A stretch of DNA of 64,000 bases from Hyphomicrobiales bacterium. Lineage in GTDB: Bacteria > Pseudomonadota > Alphaproteobacteria > Rhizobiales > Rhizobiaceae. The position numbers and the translations under genes are program-made. The notes beneath the pieces are model-generated. The model ran no database searches and was not told the origin of the DNA. It saw only the letters and a list, made by a program, of their open reading frames with translations. Positions 36,548 to 45,303 of this stretch are shown here, piece after piece. Position 1 is the first letter of the stretch; every line of letters begins with the position of its first letter. The stretch covers positions 248,001 through 312,000 of the forward strand of contig UBTY01000009.1 in the NCBI GenBank assembly GCA_900468535.1. Reading direction: 5' to 3'.

Positions 36548-36954
36548 ACCTGCTCGAAATCACGCTCCGAGCCGTAATAGGGATCGGCGATATCTTCGCC
36601 GGTTCCGAGAGCGTGATCGCCAAACAGGAAGACATTCCGGGCTTCGGGCGCTAGCCGCCGCAAGCTTGCGATATGCGTCCGGTCCATGCCGAGAATGATG
36701 TCGAAACTCTCGATGTCATCCGGCGTTACGCGTCTCGCGCGCTGATTTGACAGATCAATACCGTGTCGCTTGGCGACTATGACCGACCGGCGATCGGGTG
36801 GGTCGCCGACATGCCACCCGTCCGTGCCGGCAGAGTCGACCACGACGTCGTGACCGATGCCGGTTTCCGCAGCGAGATGTGCCATAATGCCTTCGGCAAG
36901 CGGTGACCGGCATATATTTCCGGTACAAACAAAGAGGATGCTGACGCGTTTCAT
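36481..36954 (-). CDS. Low-molecular-weight protein-tyrosine phosphatase
   Basis: A 157-residue phosphatase. The P-loop is C10-TGNIC-R16 in [13 protein letters not shown], and the general acid lies in DPYYG. Family members dephosphorylate tyrosine kinases of exopolysaccharide synthesis or small molecules; the partner is not in the window. Its 3' end overlaps thpR by 67 bp on the opposite strand. It diverges from the PCD gene. Confidence 0.93.
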   Translation of the reverse strand: MKRVSILFVCTGNICRSPLAEGIMAHLAAETGIGHDVVVDSAGTDGWHVGDPPDRRSVIVAKRHGIDLSNQRARRVTPDDIESFDIILGMDRTHIASLRRLAPEARNVFLFGDHALGTGEDIADPYYGSERDFEQVYARLLTGCRKLLAALGADNAS

Positions 36955-36990
36955 AGAGAACCGTTATCTGGAAACGAGGAGGACAATCGC

Positions 36991-37296
36991 ATGAAACGAG
37001 AGAAACTGGAACGGACGGCAATTCAGCAAGAGCTCGCCAAGCTTGAGGGTTGGTCTCTGGATGAGGGAGCGGCCTCGATCTCGAAGAGCTTCAAGTTCGG
37101 CAGCTTCGTTCAAGCCTTCGGCTTCATGACCGAAGCGGCGCTGGCCGCGGAGAAGCTCAACCATCATCCCGAATGGTTCAATGTCTATTCGCGGGTGGAC
37201 GTGAAGCTCAACACGCATGATGCCGGCGGTCTGACCGAACTCGATTTCAAGCTGGCGGCGGCGATGGAAAAGGCGACCGCAGGACGGATTGATTGA
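36991..37296 (+). CDS. phhB: 4a-hydroxytetrahydrobiopterin dehydratase
   Basis: A 101-residue pterin-4a-carbinolamine dehydratase that recycles the pterin cofactor of phenylalanine hydroxylase. The active-site motif is [30 protein letters not shown], with the HH pair and the distal His and Asp. No phenylalanine hydroxylase gene is in the window. The next gene begins 52 bp downstream and may be co-transcribed. Confidence 0.92.
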   Translation: MKREKLERTAIQQELAKLEGWSLDEGAASISKSFKFGSFVQAFGFMTEAALAAEKLNHHPEWFNVYSRVDVKLNTHDAGGLTELDFKLAAAMEKATAGRID

Positions 37297-37348
37297 ACGG
37301 CCCGCATCAATCACCATATCTGCGCATGGACCAAGAGGATTGATTGGA

Positions 37349-37738
37349 ATGGACGACGTCAAATACGGTGAGATTTTGCTGCCAGGCGACGAGGATACGC
37401 AGGCTCGCCGGGAGAAGACGGTGCGCAAGAAATTCTGGCCGACGTTCCGGAAGGCGGTTCGACAGATTCCGTTTTCCCGGGATGTCGTTGCGGCATTCTA
37501 CTGTGCGCTTGATCCACAGACGCCGCTGAAGGTCCGCGGCACGCTGCTGGCGGCACTTGCCTACTTCGTCCTGCCTATCGACATGATTCCCGACATGCTC
37601 GTGGGGATTGGCTTTTCGGACGACATCGCCGTGCTGTCGGCTGCCTTCGCCATGGTCAGCCGCCACATGAAGCCGGACCACTATTCGGCAGCAGACAGCG
37701 CACTTGCCGACGAACCTCAGGGAATGAAGACTGTCTGA
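37349..37738 (+). CDS. YkvA (DUF1232) family membrane protein
   Basis: A 129-residue small membrane protein. The DUF1232 core is TLLAALAYFVLPIDMIPDMLVGIGFSDDIAVLSAAFAMV. Function is not established. I chose the ATG at 37349 (GAGG upstream) over the longer frame starting at 37289, which overlaps the PCD gene. It converges on the ECF sigma factor gene with adjoining stop codons. Confidence 0.88.
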   Translation: MDDVKYGEILLPGDEDTQARREKTVRKKFWPTFRKAVRQIPFSRDVVAAFYCALDPQTPLKVRGTLLAALAYFVLPIDMIPDMLVGIGFSDDIAVLSAAFAMVSRHMKPDHYSAADSALADEPQGMKTV

Positions 37739-38299
37739 TTAGACGCCTTCGACTTCGAGCAGCTTCTTCAGCTTGCCGAATGCTAGCCGTATGCGCGATT
37801 TGACCGTGCCGAGTGGAAGCCCGGTCGCTTCGGCGATCTGTGAGTGGGACTGCCCGAGAAAGAAAGCAGCCTTCAGCATCTCGCGCTGTTCTTCCGGCAG
37901 TCTGCCGACCGCAGCACGGACAAGCGCATCGCGATCGTCGTTCGCCACCAGTTCGTCGGCTCCGATCTCCGCCACCGGCTGCAGTGTCGGATCAGCCTGG
38001 TCGAGATTGCGGGCGCGGCTTCTCCTCACGAGATCGATGCGCCGGTTGCGAGCAATGCGGAAGAGCCAGGTCGACAGGGAGGACCGCGCGGAATCGTAGA
38101 GGTCCGCCTTGTGCCAAAGGACGGTCATCACGTCCTGCACCAGTTCCTCGGCCTCGTCATTGGGCATTTTCTGGCGCAGTAACCAAGATTTGAGGCGCGG
38201 CGCGAAATAATCAAAAAGGACGGCGAACGCTTGCTGGTCACGGCGTTCCGCGACTGCCCTGGCAAGGGCAGCGAAGCGCTGTTTTTCCTCCGCATCCAT
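37739..38299 (-). CDS. ECF-type RNA polymerase sigma factor
   Basis: A 186-residue group IV sigma factor. Region 2 holds AEELVQDVMTVLWHKADLYD and STWLFRIARNRRIDLVRR; region 4 has LPEEQREMLKAAFFLGQSHSQIAEATGLPLGTVKSRIRLAFGKLKK. It resembles the RpoE-ChrR class, whose members answer to singlet oxygen or oxidative stress and are held by a zinc-binding ChrR anti-sigma factor. No anti-sigma gene adjoins it: the upstream side is a 333-bp gap and the downstream side is the convergent ykvA-like gene. Confidence 0.92.
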   Translation of the reverse strand: MDAEEKQRFAALARAVAERRDQQAFAVLFDYFAPRLKSWLLRQKMPNDEAEELVQDVMTVLWHKADLYDSARSSLSTWLFRIARNRRIDLVRRSRARNLDQADPTLQPVAEIGADELVANDDRDALVRAAVGRLPEEQREMLKAAFFLGQSHSQIAEATGLPLGTVKSRIRLAFGKLKKLLEVEGV

Positions 38300-38632
38300 A
38301 TTCCGTCAAAAGCCCCCTGGCTCGGCGAATTCCTTACCGGATTTCCAATACCTTAATGACCTACAACGGATTTTGGAAAGGTCAAACTCTTGCCTGAATC
38401 TTTATGTCTTAAATTTCCTCAGGGCGCTTATTCGGCACCTTTGTCTGATCGCACATCTCGAGCGAGGTTCCAGCGCTCAACATTGACACTCGGGCGGAAA
38501 TGGCACAGGCAGGCACTTCTCGCGGTCTGTGTTGACGCTTTGGTAACCTGAATTAAGTCAAAATAAAGCAGATCGTGATTATGCGCCGCCCGCTCGCTCG
38601 GGCTCGAATCGCAAGAACCGGCAGGAATATCC
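38300..38632. other. 333-bp divergent intergenic region
   Basis: No gene is visible between the ECF sigma factor and the IalB gene. The region is AT-richer than its neighbours and must hold both promoters. A TTGACG at about 38533 is a possible -35 element for ialB, without a clear -10. Confidence 0.5.
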
Positions 38633-39190
38633 ATGTTTGTAAAAAGTACCGCAATCGCCCTTTCCCTCGTTCTCGCCGGCGCCGGCATTGCATCCGCTCA
38701 GTCCAAGAAGCCTGCTGCCCAGGCAGCGCAGCAACCGGCTGCCGCCGCTTCTTCCGCGCCGACCCGCATCCAGCAATTCCAGGCCTGGGGCGCTTACTCC
38801 TACAAGTCCGGCGCGAGCACCGTATGCTACGTGCTGTCCGTTCCGACCGAAAAGAAGCCGGCCAACATCGACCACGGCGACAATTTCTTCATCGTGTCGC
38901 AGCGTCCCGGCCAGAACATCTCCTACGAGCCGCAGGCGATGATGGGCTACACGGTCAAGGAAAGCTCCAAGATCGACGTCGTCATCGACAACAAGACCTT
39001 CGTGATGTTCACAAAGGACAAGGCCGGCTGGGTCGAGAACGCGGCGCAGGAACCGGCACTGGTCGCGGCCATGAAAAGCGGCCACTCGATGACCGTCAAC
39101 GCCACCTCGCGCAAGGGCACCCAGACTTCCTACAGCTATTCGCTGGCCGGTATCTCGGCCTCGCTGAAGCAGATCGAAAGCTGCAAGTAA
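38633..39190 (+). CDS. Invasion-associated locus B (IalB) family protein
   Basis: A 185-residue exported protein. The signal peptide FVKSTAIALSLVLAGAGIASA is followed by an Ala/Gln/Pro-rich linker and the IalB domain, with two cysteines (STVCYVLS and the terminal ESCK) likely to form a disulfide. First described from Bartonella, the family is widespread in Rhizobiales, and its role in non-pathogens is unknown. It is monocistronic with a strong terminator. Confidence 0.9.
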   Translation: MFVKSTAIALSLVLAGAGIASAQSKKPAAQAAQQPAAAASSAPTRIQQFQAWGAYSYKSGASTVCYVLSVPTEKKPANIDHGDNFFIVSQRPGQNISYEPQAMMGYTVKESSKIDVVIDNKTFVMFTKDKAGWVENAAQEPALVAAMKSGHSMTVNATSRKGTQTSYSYSLAGISASLKQIESCK

Positions 39191-39217
39191 GCGTTCCGCG
39201 AGAGCGATGAAATTTCA

Positions 39218-39250
39218 GAAGGCCGGCCTTGTGCCGGCCTTCGTCATTTC
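39218..39250 (+). terminator. Intrinsic terminator of the IalB gene
   Basis: Perfect 10-bp arms GAAGGCCGGC and GCCGGCCTTC, loop CTTGT, followed by GTCATTTCC; the T-tract is modest. Confidence 0.75.
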
Positions 39251-39418
39251 CATCTATAGTGACGCGCGGCAAAAATGATGCTAAAGGCCCGCGCAACAGC
39301 GGATAGATCGCGGTCCTTGCCGTATGCTCCGCATTCAATTTCTGCCACCATGCCCTTCCTACCCGCAAGTCATCCGGCTTTCCGGGGCGGTCGCATGTTG
39401 AATTCGGGATTAGAGACT

Positions 39419-40654
39419 ATGTCCGTCATGGATGCGATGACTGTTACCAAGCCCCTGGGCGCAGCGACCAGCAGTGCCGACGCTGGGCTGAAGCCTTCTC
39501 TGATCGGCCTCAGCCGCGAAGAGATGGGCGCGGCACTGCGCGAAAAGGGCGTGCCGGAAAAGCAGATCAAGATGCGTGTCGCGCAGCTGTGGAACTGGAT
39601 CTACGTGCGCGGCGTCTCCGACTTCGACCACATGGCCAATATCTCCAAGGACATGCGCGAGACGCTGAAGAAGCATTTCACTATCGCGCGGCCGGAAATC
39701 GTCGAAGAACAGGTCTCCAACGACGGCACCCGCAAGTGGCTGCTGCGCTTTCCCGCCCGCGGTGCCGGTCGTCCCGTCGAGATCGAGGCGGTCTATATTC
39801 CGGAAGAAGGCCGCGGTACGCTCTGCATTTCGAGCCAGGTCGGATGCACGCTCACCTGTTCCTTCTGTCATACTGGCACGCAGCGCCTAGTCCGCAACCT
39901 GACGGCGGAGGAAATCCTGTCGCAGCTGCTTCTGGCGCGCGATCGGCTCGGCGATTTCCCCGATCGCGAAGCGCCGCAGGGCACGATCATGCCGGCGGAA
40001 GGCCGTAAGGTCAGCAACATCGTGATGATGGGCATGGGCGAGCCGCTCTACAATTTCGACAGCGTCAAGCAGGCGCTGTTGATCGCCACCGACGGCGACG
40101 GCCTGTCGCTCTCCAAGCGTCGCGTCACGCTCTCGACCTCGGGTGTCGTTCCCGAGATCTTCCGCACCGGCGATGAGATCGGCGTCATGCTGGCGATCTC
40201 GCTGCATGCGGTACGCGACGACCTGCGTGATATCCTGGTGCCGATCAACAAGAAGTATCCGCTGAAGGAACTGATCGACGCCTGCCGTAAGTATCCGGGG
40301 CTTTCCAACGCCCGTCGCATCACATTCGAGTATGTGATGCTGAAGGACGTCAATGACAGCCTGGAGGACGCCAAGGGGCTGATCCAGTTGCTCAAGGGCG
40401 TGCCGGCGAAGATTAACCTCATTCCGTTCAACCCCTGGCCGGGCACCAACTACCAGTGTTCCGACTGGGCGCAGATCGAGAAGTTCGCCGATTTCATCAA
40501 CTCGGCTGGCTATGCCTCGCCGATCCGCACGCCGCGCGGTCGCGACATTCTCGCAGCCTGCGGCCAGCTGAAGTCTGAATCCGAGCGCATGCGCAAGACC
40601 GAACGCCTCGCTTTCGAGGCGATGATGATCGCCAACCACGGCGCGGACGACTGA
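39419..40654 (+). CDS. rlmN: Dual-specificity 23S rRNA/tRNA adenine-C2 methyltransferase
   Basis: A 411-residue radical-SAM enzyme that methylates A2503 of 23S rRNA and A37 of some tRNAs. The cluster motif is [22 protein letters not shown] and [12 protein letters not shown] are further landmarks, and the resolving cysteine is in ILAACGQL near the C-terminus. I start at the ATG at 39419 (MSVMDAMTV); the longer in-frame extension to 39275 is not conserved-looking. It is monocistronic, followed by a hairpin. Confidence 0.94.
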   Translation: MSVMDAMTVTKPLGAATSSADAGLKPSLIGLSREEMGAALREKGVPEKQIKMRVAQLWNWIYVRGVSDFDHMANISKDMRETLKKHFTIARPEIVEEQVSNDGTRKWLLRFPARGAGRPVEIEAVYIPEEGRGTLCISSQVGCTLTCSFCHTGTQRLVRNLTAEEILSQLLLARDRLGDFPDREAPQGTIMPAEGRKVSNIVMMGMGEPLYNFDSVKQALLIATDGDGLSLSKRRVTLSTSGVVPEIFRTGDEIGVMLAISLHAVRDDLRDILVPINKKYPLKELIDACRKYPGLSNARRITFEYVMLKDVNDSLEDAKGLIQLLKGVPAKINLIPFNPWPGTNYQCSDWAQIEKFADFINSAGYASPIRTPRGRDILAACGQLKSESERMRKTERLAFEAMMIANHGADD

Positions 40655-40698
40655 TCAGCAAGTTTGATCCGTTCAGTGTTTTCTAATGATTGATTTCA

Positions 40699-40725
40699 TG
40701 GCCTGCTTTTCCTAGAAGCAGGCCA
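40699..40725 (+). terminator. Hairpin between rlmN and the TrpX-like operon
   Basis: Perfect 10-bp arms TGGCCTGCTT and AAGCAGGCCA with a 7-base loop, 45 bp after the rlmN stop. There is no T-tract after it on the plus strand, so it may be a weak terminator or a leader structure of the next operon. Confidence 0.5.
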
Positions 40726-40748
40726 AAATCATATCTGGAGGATACCCA

Positions 40749-41702
40749 ATGCGTTCAATTCTGCTTGCTGTCGCGGCCACGCTGGCCCTGACCTTGCCGG
40801 CCAAGGCCGAAGATGTCACCGTCGCCGTTACGGCGATCGTCGAACATCCGGCTCTCGATGCAGCGCGCAAGGGCGTCCTCGATGTGCTGACGGCTGCCGG
40901 CTACAAGGAAGGCGAGAACCTGAAGTTCATGTTCGAGTCGGCCCAGGGCAACCCGGCAACGGCTGCGCAGATCGCTCGCCAGTTCGCAGGCGAAGGCCCG
41001 AACGTTATCGTTCCGATCTCCACGCCGTCGGCTCAGGCCGTCGTTTCCGCGACGCGTGATATCCCGGTCGTCTTTACCGCTGTTTCCGATCCGCTCGGCG
41101 CGCAGCTGGTCAAGAACATGGACAAGCCCGGCGGCAACGTTACCGGCCTCTCTGATATGTCGCCCGTTGCCGAGCACGTCGCGCTGATCAAGGAAATCCT
41201 GCCGAACGCCAAGACGATCGGTTACCTCTACAACTCAGGCGAAGCTAACTCCGTATCGCTGCTCGCCGTCCTGAAGGTGGAAGCCGAGAAGGCTGGCCTG
41301 AAGGTTGTTGAATCCGCCGCCACCAAGTCCGCCGAAGTGCAGGGCGCTGCCCGCGCCCTCGTCGGCCGTGCCGATGCGATCTATGTTCCGACCGACAACA
41401 CCATCATTTCCGCACTGGAAGGCGCTGTTGCCGTCGCCGAGGAAGCCAAGCTGCCGCTCTTCACGGCTGATACGGACTCCGTTTCGCGTGGTTCGGTGGC
41501 CGCCCTCGGCTTCAACTACTACGACGTCGGCAAGCAGACCGGCGAGATCGTCGTTCGCATCCTCAAGGGTGAAAACCCGGGCGACATTCCGGTGAAGGTT
41601 GCTGCGGGTAGCGATCTCGTCATCAACAAGGGTGCTGCCGCCAAGATGGGCGTCACGCTGCCGGAAAGCGTGCTGAAGCGCGCCACCAAGACGATCGACT
41701 GA
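40749..41702 (+). CDS. ABC transporter substrate-binding protein, TrpX-like
   Basis: A 317-residue periplasmic binding protein of the DUF534/ABC_sub_bind family. The signal peptide is RSILLAVAATLALTLPAKA, followed by VAVTAIVEHPALDAARKGVLD, typical of the family. Members are predicted to bind tryptophan, tyrosine or related compounds. It is first in a three-gene operon with permease and ATPase. A stable hairpin follows it, as often seen after binding-protein genes. GGAGG precedes the ATG. Confidence 0.92.
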   Translation: MRSILLAVAATLALTLPAKAEDVTVAVTAIVEHPALDAARKGVLDVLTAAGYKEGENLKFMFESAQGNPATAAQIARQFAGEGPNVIVPISTPSAQAVVSATRDIPVVFTAVSDPLGAQLVKNMDKPGGNVTGLSDMSPVAEHVALIKEILPNAKTIGYLYNSGEANSVSLLAVLKVEAEKAGLKVVESAATKSAEVQGAARALVGRADAIYVPTDNTIISALEGAVAVAEEAKLPLFTADTDSVSRGSVAALGFNYYDVGKQTGEIVVRILKGENPGDIPVKVAAGSDLVINKGAAAKMGVTLPESVLKRATKTID

Positions 41703-41733
41703 TCGTCCTCGCATACTAGAGAAACTTGCCATT

Positions 41734-41764
41734 CAGCCGCTCCCGTTTTACGCGGGGGCGGCTG
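41734..41764 (+). terminator. Intra-operon hairpin after the binding-protein gene
   Basis: CAGCCGC and GCGGCTG outer arms with further CCCG/CGGG pairing, no T-tract. Such hairpins usually stabilise the upstream message and give higher binding-protein expression than of permease and ATPase. Confidence 0.65.
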
Positions 41765-41825
41765 ATGGTATTAAAAGCTTGGGTCCGGTTGCAGGCGGGC
41801 CAAGTCAAAGGAAAGGGCAGGAGCC

Positions 41826-42707
41826 TTGAGTCAGATCGCATTCTGGGGAGCCGTGGAGCTGGGGCTGGTCTATGCCTTTGTCGCGCTCGGCGTTTACCTC
41901 GCATTCCGTGTGCTGGATTTTCCGGATCTGACGGTTGACGGCTCCTTTCCGTTGGGTGCCGCGGTAACGGCGGTTCTCATCATCGCAGGCGTCAACGCCT
42001 GGGTGGCGGCGCTCGTCGCCATGGTCGCGGGGGCCGCGGCGGGCATGGTGACCGCGATGCTCAACGTGCGCTTCAAGATCCTCAATCTGCTTGCCTCGAT
42101 CCTGACGATGATCGCGCTCTTCTCGGTGAATTTGCGCGTCATGGGCAAGCCGAATGTCGCACTGATCAATGCGGATACGATGATCAGCCCGTTCTTCGGC
42201 CATGGACTCCGCGATTTCTACGTTCGCCCGCTTTTTGTCGGCGTCCTCGTTGTGGTTGCCGTGATTGTCGTATGGCGCTTCCTTGAGAGCGACTCAGGCC
42301 TCGCGATGCGCGCGACCGGCGCGAACGCCCGCATGGCCCGCGCACAGGGTGTCGATACCAGCCGCCAGATCTATCTCGGCATGGCGCTCTCCAACGCGCT
42401 GGTCGCCCTCGGTGGGGCGCTGTTTGCGCAGACGAACGGCTTTGCGGACGTCACCTCTGGCGTCGGTACGATCGTTGTCGGTCTCGCTGCTGTTATCATC
42501 GGCGAAACGCTGCTCGGTCGGCGCGGCCTGTTGATCGCCTTGATAGGCTGCGTGCTCGGTTCGATCCTCTACCGCATCGCCATCCAGCTCGCGCTCTCGA
42601 CCGATGTCATCGGGCTGCAGGCGTCCGACCTCAATTTCGTAACGGCCGTGCTGGTGACGATCGCGCTCATTCTCCCCCGCCTCCGTCGCGGAGGTGCCGC
42701 ATCGTGA
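41826..42707 (+). CDS. ABC transporter permease, branched-chain/TrpX type
   Basis: A 293-residue membrane permease of the BPD_transp_2 family with about eight hydrophobic helices. Landmarks are FRVLDFPDLTVDGSFPLGAAV and MRATGANARMARAQGVD (the ATPase contact loop). Translation starts at TTG, with CAGGAG upstream. The stop overlaps the ATPase gene start by four bases. Its partner genes flank it. Confidence 0.92.
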   Translation: MSQIAFWGAVELGLVYAFVALGVYLAFRVLDFPDLTVDGSFPLGAAVTAVLIIAGVNAWVAALVAMVAGAAAGMVTAMLNVRFKILNLLASILTMIALFSVNLRVMGKPNVALINADTMISPFFGHGLRDFYVRPLFVGVLVVVAVIVVWRFLESDSGLAMRATGANARMARAQGVDTSRQIYLGMALSNALVALGGALFAQTNGFADVTSGVGTIVVGLAAVIIGETLLGRRGLLIALIGCVLGSILYRIAIQLALSTDVIGLQASDLNFVTAVLVTIALILPRLRRGGAAS

Positions 42708-43498
42708 TTACGCTCAAGGATATCAAGGTCGTCTTCGGCAAGGGTACGCCGCTGCAGAAGCAGGCGCTGAACGGAGTCAGCCTGACGATCGAGGAAGGCT
42801 CGTTCGTAACAGTCATCGGCTCGAACGGAGCGGGAAAGTCGACCCTGCTCGGCGTTCTGGCGGGCGACGTGCTTGCCAGTGAAGGCCAGGTTCTGATCGG
42901 CCACGCCGATGTCACGCGGAAGTCGACGGCTGCTCGCGCCGGCCTCGTCGCACGTGTTTTCCAGGATCCCCTGACGGGAAGCTGCGGCTCGCTGTCAATC
43001 GAGGAGAACCTTGCGCTTGCGGCGCGTCGCGGTGAAACCCGCGGGCTCACATCTGCGCTCGGCCCGAAGCGGCGCGAGCATTTCCGCGAGCGGATCGCCG
43101 AACTCAACCTCGGCCTCGAGAACCGAATGCGGGATCGAATGGACCTGCTTTCAGGCGGTCAGCGGCAGGCCGTCTCGCTCGTCATGGCGACGCTTGCCGG
43201 CTCTGAAGTCTTACTGCTCGACGAGCATACCGCTGCGCTCGATCCCGGGATGGCCGAATTCGTCATGGGGCTCACGCAGAAGATCGTCTCGGAGCGCAAG
43301 CTGACGACGCTGATGGTCACGCACTCCATGCGCCAGGCGCTGGACTATGGCCACCGCACGATCATGCTGCATGGCGGCGAGATCGTGCTCGACGTGTCAG
43401 GCGATAACCGCAAGGACCTGCAGGTCGAGGACCTGATCGACATGTTCCGAAAGATGCGCGGCCAGACGCTCGACGACGACGCGCTGCTGATCGGCTAA
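42704..43498 (+). CDS. ABC transporter ATP-binding protein, TrpX operon
   Basis: A 264-residue ATPase. Walker A is GSNGAGKSTLL, the signature is LSGGQRQAV, and Walker B ends LLLDEHTAALDPG, where His replaces the Pro of the common DEPT; this is usual in this subfamily. GTG start in a GTGA overlap with the permease stop. It powers the transporter formed with the two preceding products. Confidence 0.93.
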   Translation: MITLKDIKVVFGKGTPLQKQALNGVSLTIEEGSFVTVIGSNGAGKSTLLGVLAGDVLASEGQVLIGHADVTRKSTAARAGLVARVFQDPLTGSCGSLSIEENLALAARRGETRGLTSALGPKRREHFRERIAELNLGLENRMRDRMDLLSGGQRQAVSLVMATLAGSEVLLLDEHTAALDPGMAEFVMGLTQKIVSERKLTTLMVTHSMRQALDYGHRTIMLHGGEIVLDVSGDNRKDLQVEDLIDMFRKMRGQTLDDDALLIG

Positions 43499-43511
43499 AG
43501 ATAGGTCGTTG

Positions 43512-43537
43512 TTCCGGGAAGCCAGCGCTTCCCGGAA
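43512..43537. terminator. Bidirectional hairpin between convergent genes
   Basis: Perfect 11-bp arms TTCCGGGAAGC and GCTTCCCGGAA with a CAGC loop, in the 43-bp gap between the ABC operon and the convergent LysE gene. T-tracts are weak on both sides. Confidence 0.7.
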
Positions 43538-43541
43538 TTGC

Positions 43542-44183
43542 CTAGCGCGCCTGTGTTAGCAGGATTTTTGCCGCGAAGGCCGAGAAGACGCCGGCGAAGG
43601 TGAAATCCATGCCGCGCAGGATTTTCTTGTTGCTCTGCAGCCAGCTTGACAGTCCATCGGCCGCGAAGACGACAGCGGCGTTCACAGGCATGCCGATCAC
43701 GATGAAGCAGAAACCGAGGAAAAGCAGCTTCTGCGTCACGGTAGGATCGCCGGCACTGACGAACTGCGGCAGGAAGGTCATGAAGAAGATGATGACCTTC
43801 GGGTTCAGCAGATTGACCCAGAAGCCCGACGAGATGTTGGCAAGCGGCGTGCCCTTCGAGGCTTCCACCTTGTTGACCGAGAGCTTCGAGCCGTAGCGGA
43901 TCGCTTGGACGGCAAGCCACAGCAGATAGGCGGCGCCGCCGGTCTTCAGCATCAGGAAGGCTGTGGGGGATGCCGTGATCAGCGCCGAAACGCCGAAGGC
44001 AACCAGCATGGTATGAACGACGATGCCGAGGCTGGTGCCGAGAACCACGAACAATGCCGCCTTCTTGCCCTGTGCCAGCGCACGGCTGATGGAAAGCGTC
44101 ATATCCGGGCCGGGCGTCGCTGCAAGCAGAAGGGTCGCGGCGGCAAAGGCGAGAAGCGTGGTGAAGCTGGGCAGGAAATCCAT
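43542..44183 (-). CDS. LysE/RhtB family exporter
   Basis: A 213-residue amino-acid or metabolite exporter with six hydrophobic helices. The family signature is LLAATPGPDMTLSISRALAQGKKAAL, and the mid-protein motif is FWVNLLNPKVIIFFMTFLPQF. Substrate not predictable. A second, diverged member lies at 48.8 kb. Confidence 0.92.
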   Translation of the reverse strand: MDFLPSFTTLLAFAAATLLLAATPGPDMTLSISRALAQGKKAALFVVLGTSLGIVVHTMLVAFGVSALITASPTAFLMLKTGGAAYLLWLAVQAIRYGSKLSVNKVEASKGTPLANISSGFWVNLLNPKVIIFFMTFLPQFVSAGDPTVTQKLLFLGFCFIVIGMPVNAAVVFAADGLSSWLQSNKKILRGMDFTFAGVFSAFAAKILLTQAR

Positions 44184-44262
44184 GGTCTACTCTGAAAGCC
44201 GGAAACGTCGGTCGCTTTTATCCGGCTTCCAGAGAATGTCTAATCAAACCTTCTAATAGAAC

Positions 44263-45117
44263 CTATTCCTTCTGTTCCAGGTAGGCCTTGAACTTGTCGG
44301 AATAGTCCTTGTGCCAGCGCGAGAGCGGCGGGCGGTTTTCGATGATATCGCCCATCGCCCAGGCCATGCGGCGCTCATCCACCGCGCGGCCGACGTCGTT
44401 ATCGGGGCAGAGGATGTAGAAGTCGCCGCGCTCCAGGCTTTCGATCATGAAATCGACGGTCTGTTCCGATGTCCATGCCGCGGCCGGCTTTTCGGCGCGA
44501 TCGCCCTTGGTGAGACCGGTGAAGACGAAGCCCGGGATCAGCAAGTGGGCGGAGATCTTCGAGCCCTCGGTGTTACGCAGTTCGTGCTCGAGCGCTTCGG
44601 TGAACACCTTCACGCCGGCCTTCGAGACATTGTAGGCCGGATTGCCGGGCGGCGTGGTGATGCCCTGCTTGGAGCCGGTGTTGATGATCAGGCCGGGTTC
44701 GCCATGCGAGAGCATGTGCTGGCCGAACGTCCTGACGCCGTTGATGACGCCGAGCAGGTTGACGCCGAGGATGCTGTCCCAGTTGGCCTGGGCGCCGAAG
44801 ATCGACGTTTCCGGGCCAATGCCGGCGTTGTTCATGAGAATATGTACGCGACCGAAGCGCTGGATTACGGTCCGTTCGAGCGCTTCGAGAGACTCTTTCT
44901 GCGCGACGTCGGTTTCGACGGCGAGCACATGCTCCTCTCCCGAGATCGCCTTCAGTTCCTCTGCAGCGGCAGCCAGCCGGTCGCCGCTGAGATCGGCAAT
45001 GGCAACGCTCATGCCCGCGCGTGCGAAATGCTTTGCCGCCGCAAGCCCGATGCCGGAGGCGCCGCCGGTGATGACGGCGACATTGGATTTCTTGATGATG
45101 TCTTGGATTCTTGTCAC
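44263..45117 (-). CDS. SDR-family NAD(P)-dependent oxidoreductase
   Basis: A 284-residue short-chain dehydrogenase. The Rossmann motif is TGGASGIGLAAAKHFA, NNAGIG is present, and the catalytic set includes the serine of INTGSKQG and YNVSK (Tyr and Lys). The C-terminal region is longer than in minimal SDRs. Substrate not known. It diverges from argG. Confidence 0.93.
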   Translation of the reverse strand: MTRIQDIIKKSNVAVITGGASGIGLAAAKHFARAGMSVAIADLSGDRLAAAAEELKAISGEEHVLAVETDVAQKESLEALERTVIQRFGRVHILMNNAGIGPETSIFGAQANWDSILGVNLLGVINGVRTFGQHMLSHGEPGLIINTGSKQGITTPPGNPAYNVSKAGVKVFTEALEHELRNTEGSKISAHLLIPGFVFTGLTKGDRAEKPAAAWTSEQTVDFMIESLERGDFYILCPDNDVGRAVDERRMAWAMGDIIENRPPLSRWHKDYSDKFKAYLEQKE

Positions 45118-45245
45118 GGTCGGCCTCTCCTTAGCATTGTCAGGACGCTGGCAGATATGGGTTGCGCTTTCGGCCTGTCAAATACTATCCGAACCGCCTA
45201 TGGCAGCCGTTGCCCTTGCGTCCTGCGCCGATCTCGCTAAAAGTG

Positions 45246-45271
45246 CCCGCCAGACCGGGCTTGGCGGGTTT
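45246..45271 (+). promoter_or_regulatory. Hairpin in the argG leader
   Basis: CCCGCCA and TGGCGGG arms (7 bp) followed by TTTG, 33 bp before the argG start codon. It could be a leader attenuator or chance; there is no T-tract long enough to call a terminator. Confidence 0.3.
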
Positions 45272-45303
45272 GCCGCTGCCCTTTTGCAACGGACCTCATC
45301 ATC

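Noticed and set aside
38553..38568. CtrA-like site (TTAA-N7-TAAA) upstream of the IalB gene
   Set aside because: One arm misses the TTAA core, and the region is generally AT-rich.
43200..43260. DEHT instead of DEPT after Walker B in the TrpX-operon ATPase as a sign of inactivation
   Set aside because: This variant is usual in the subfamily, and the catalytic Glu is intact.
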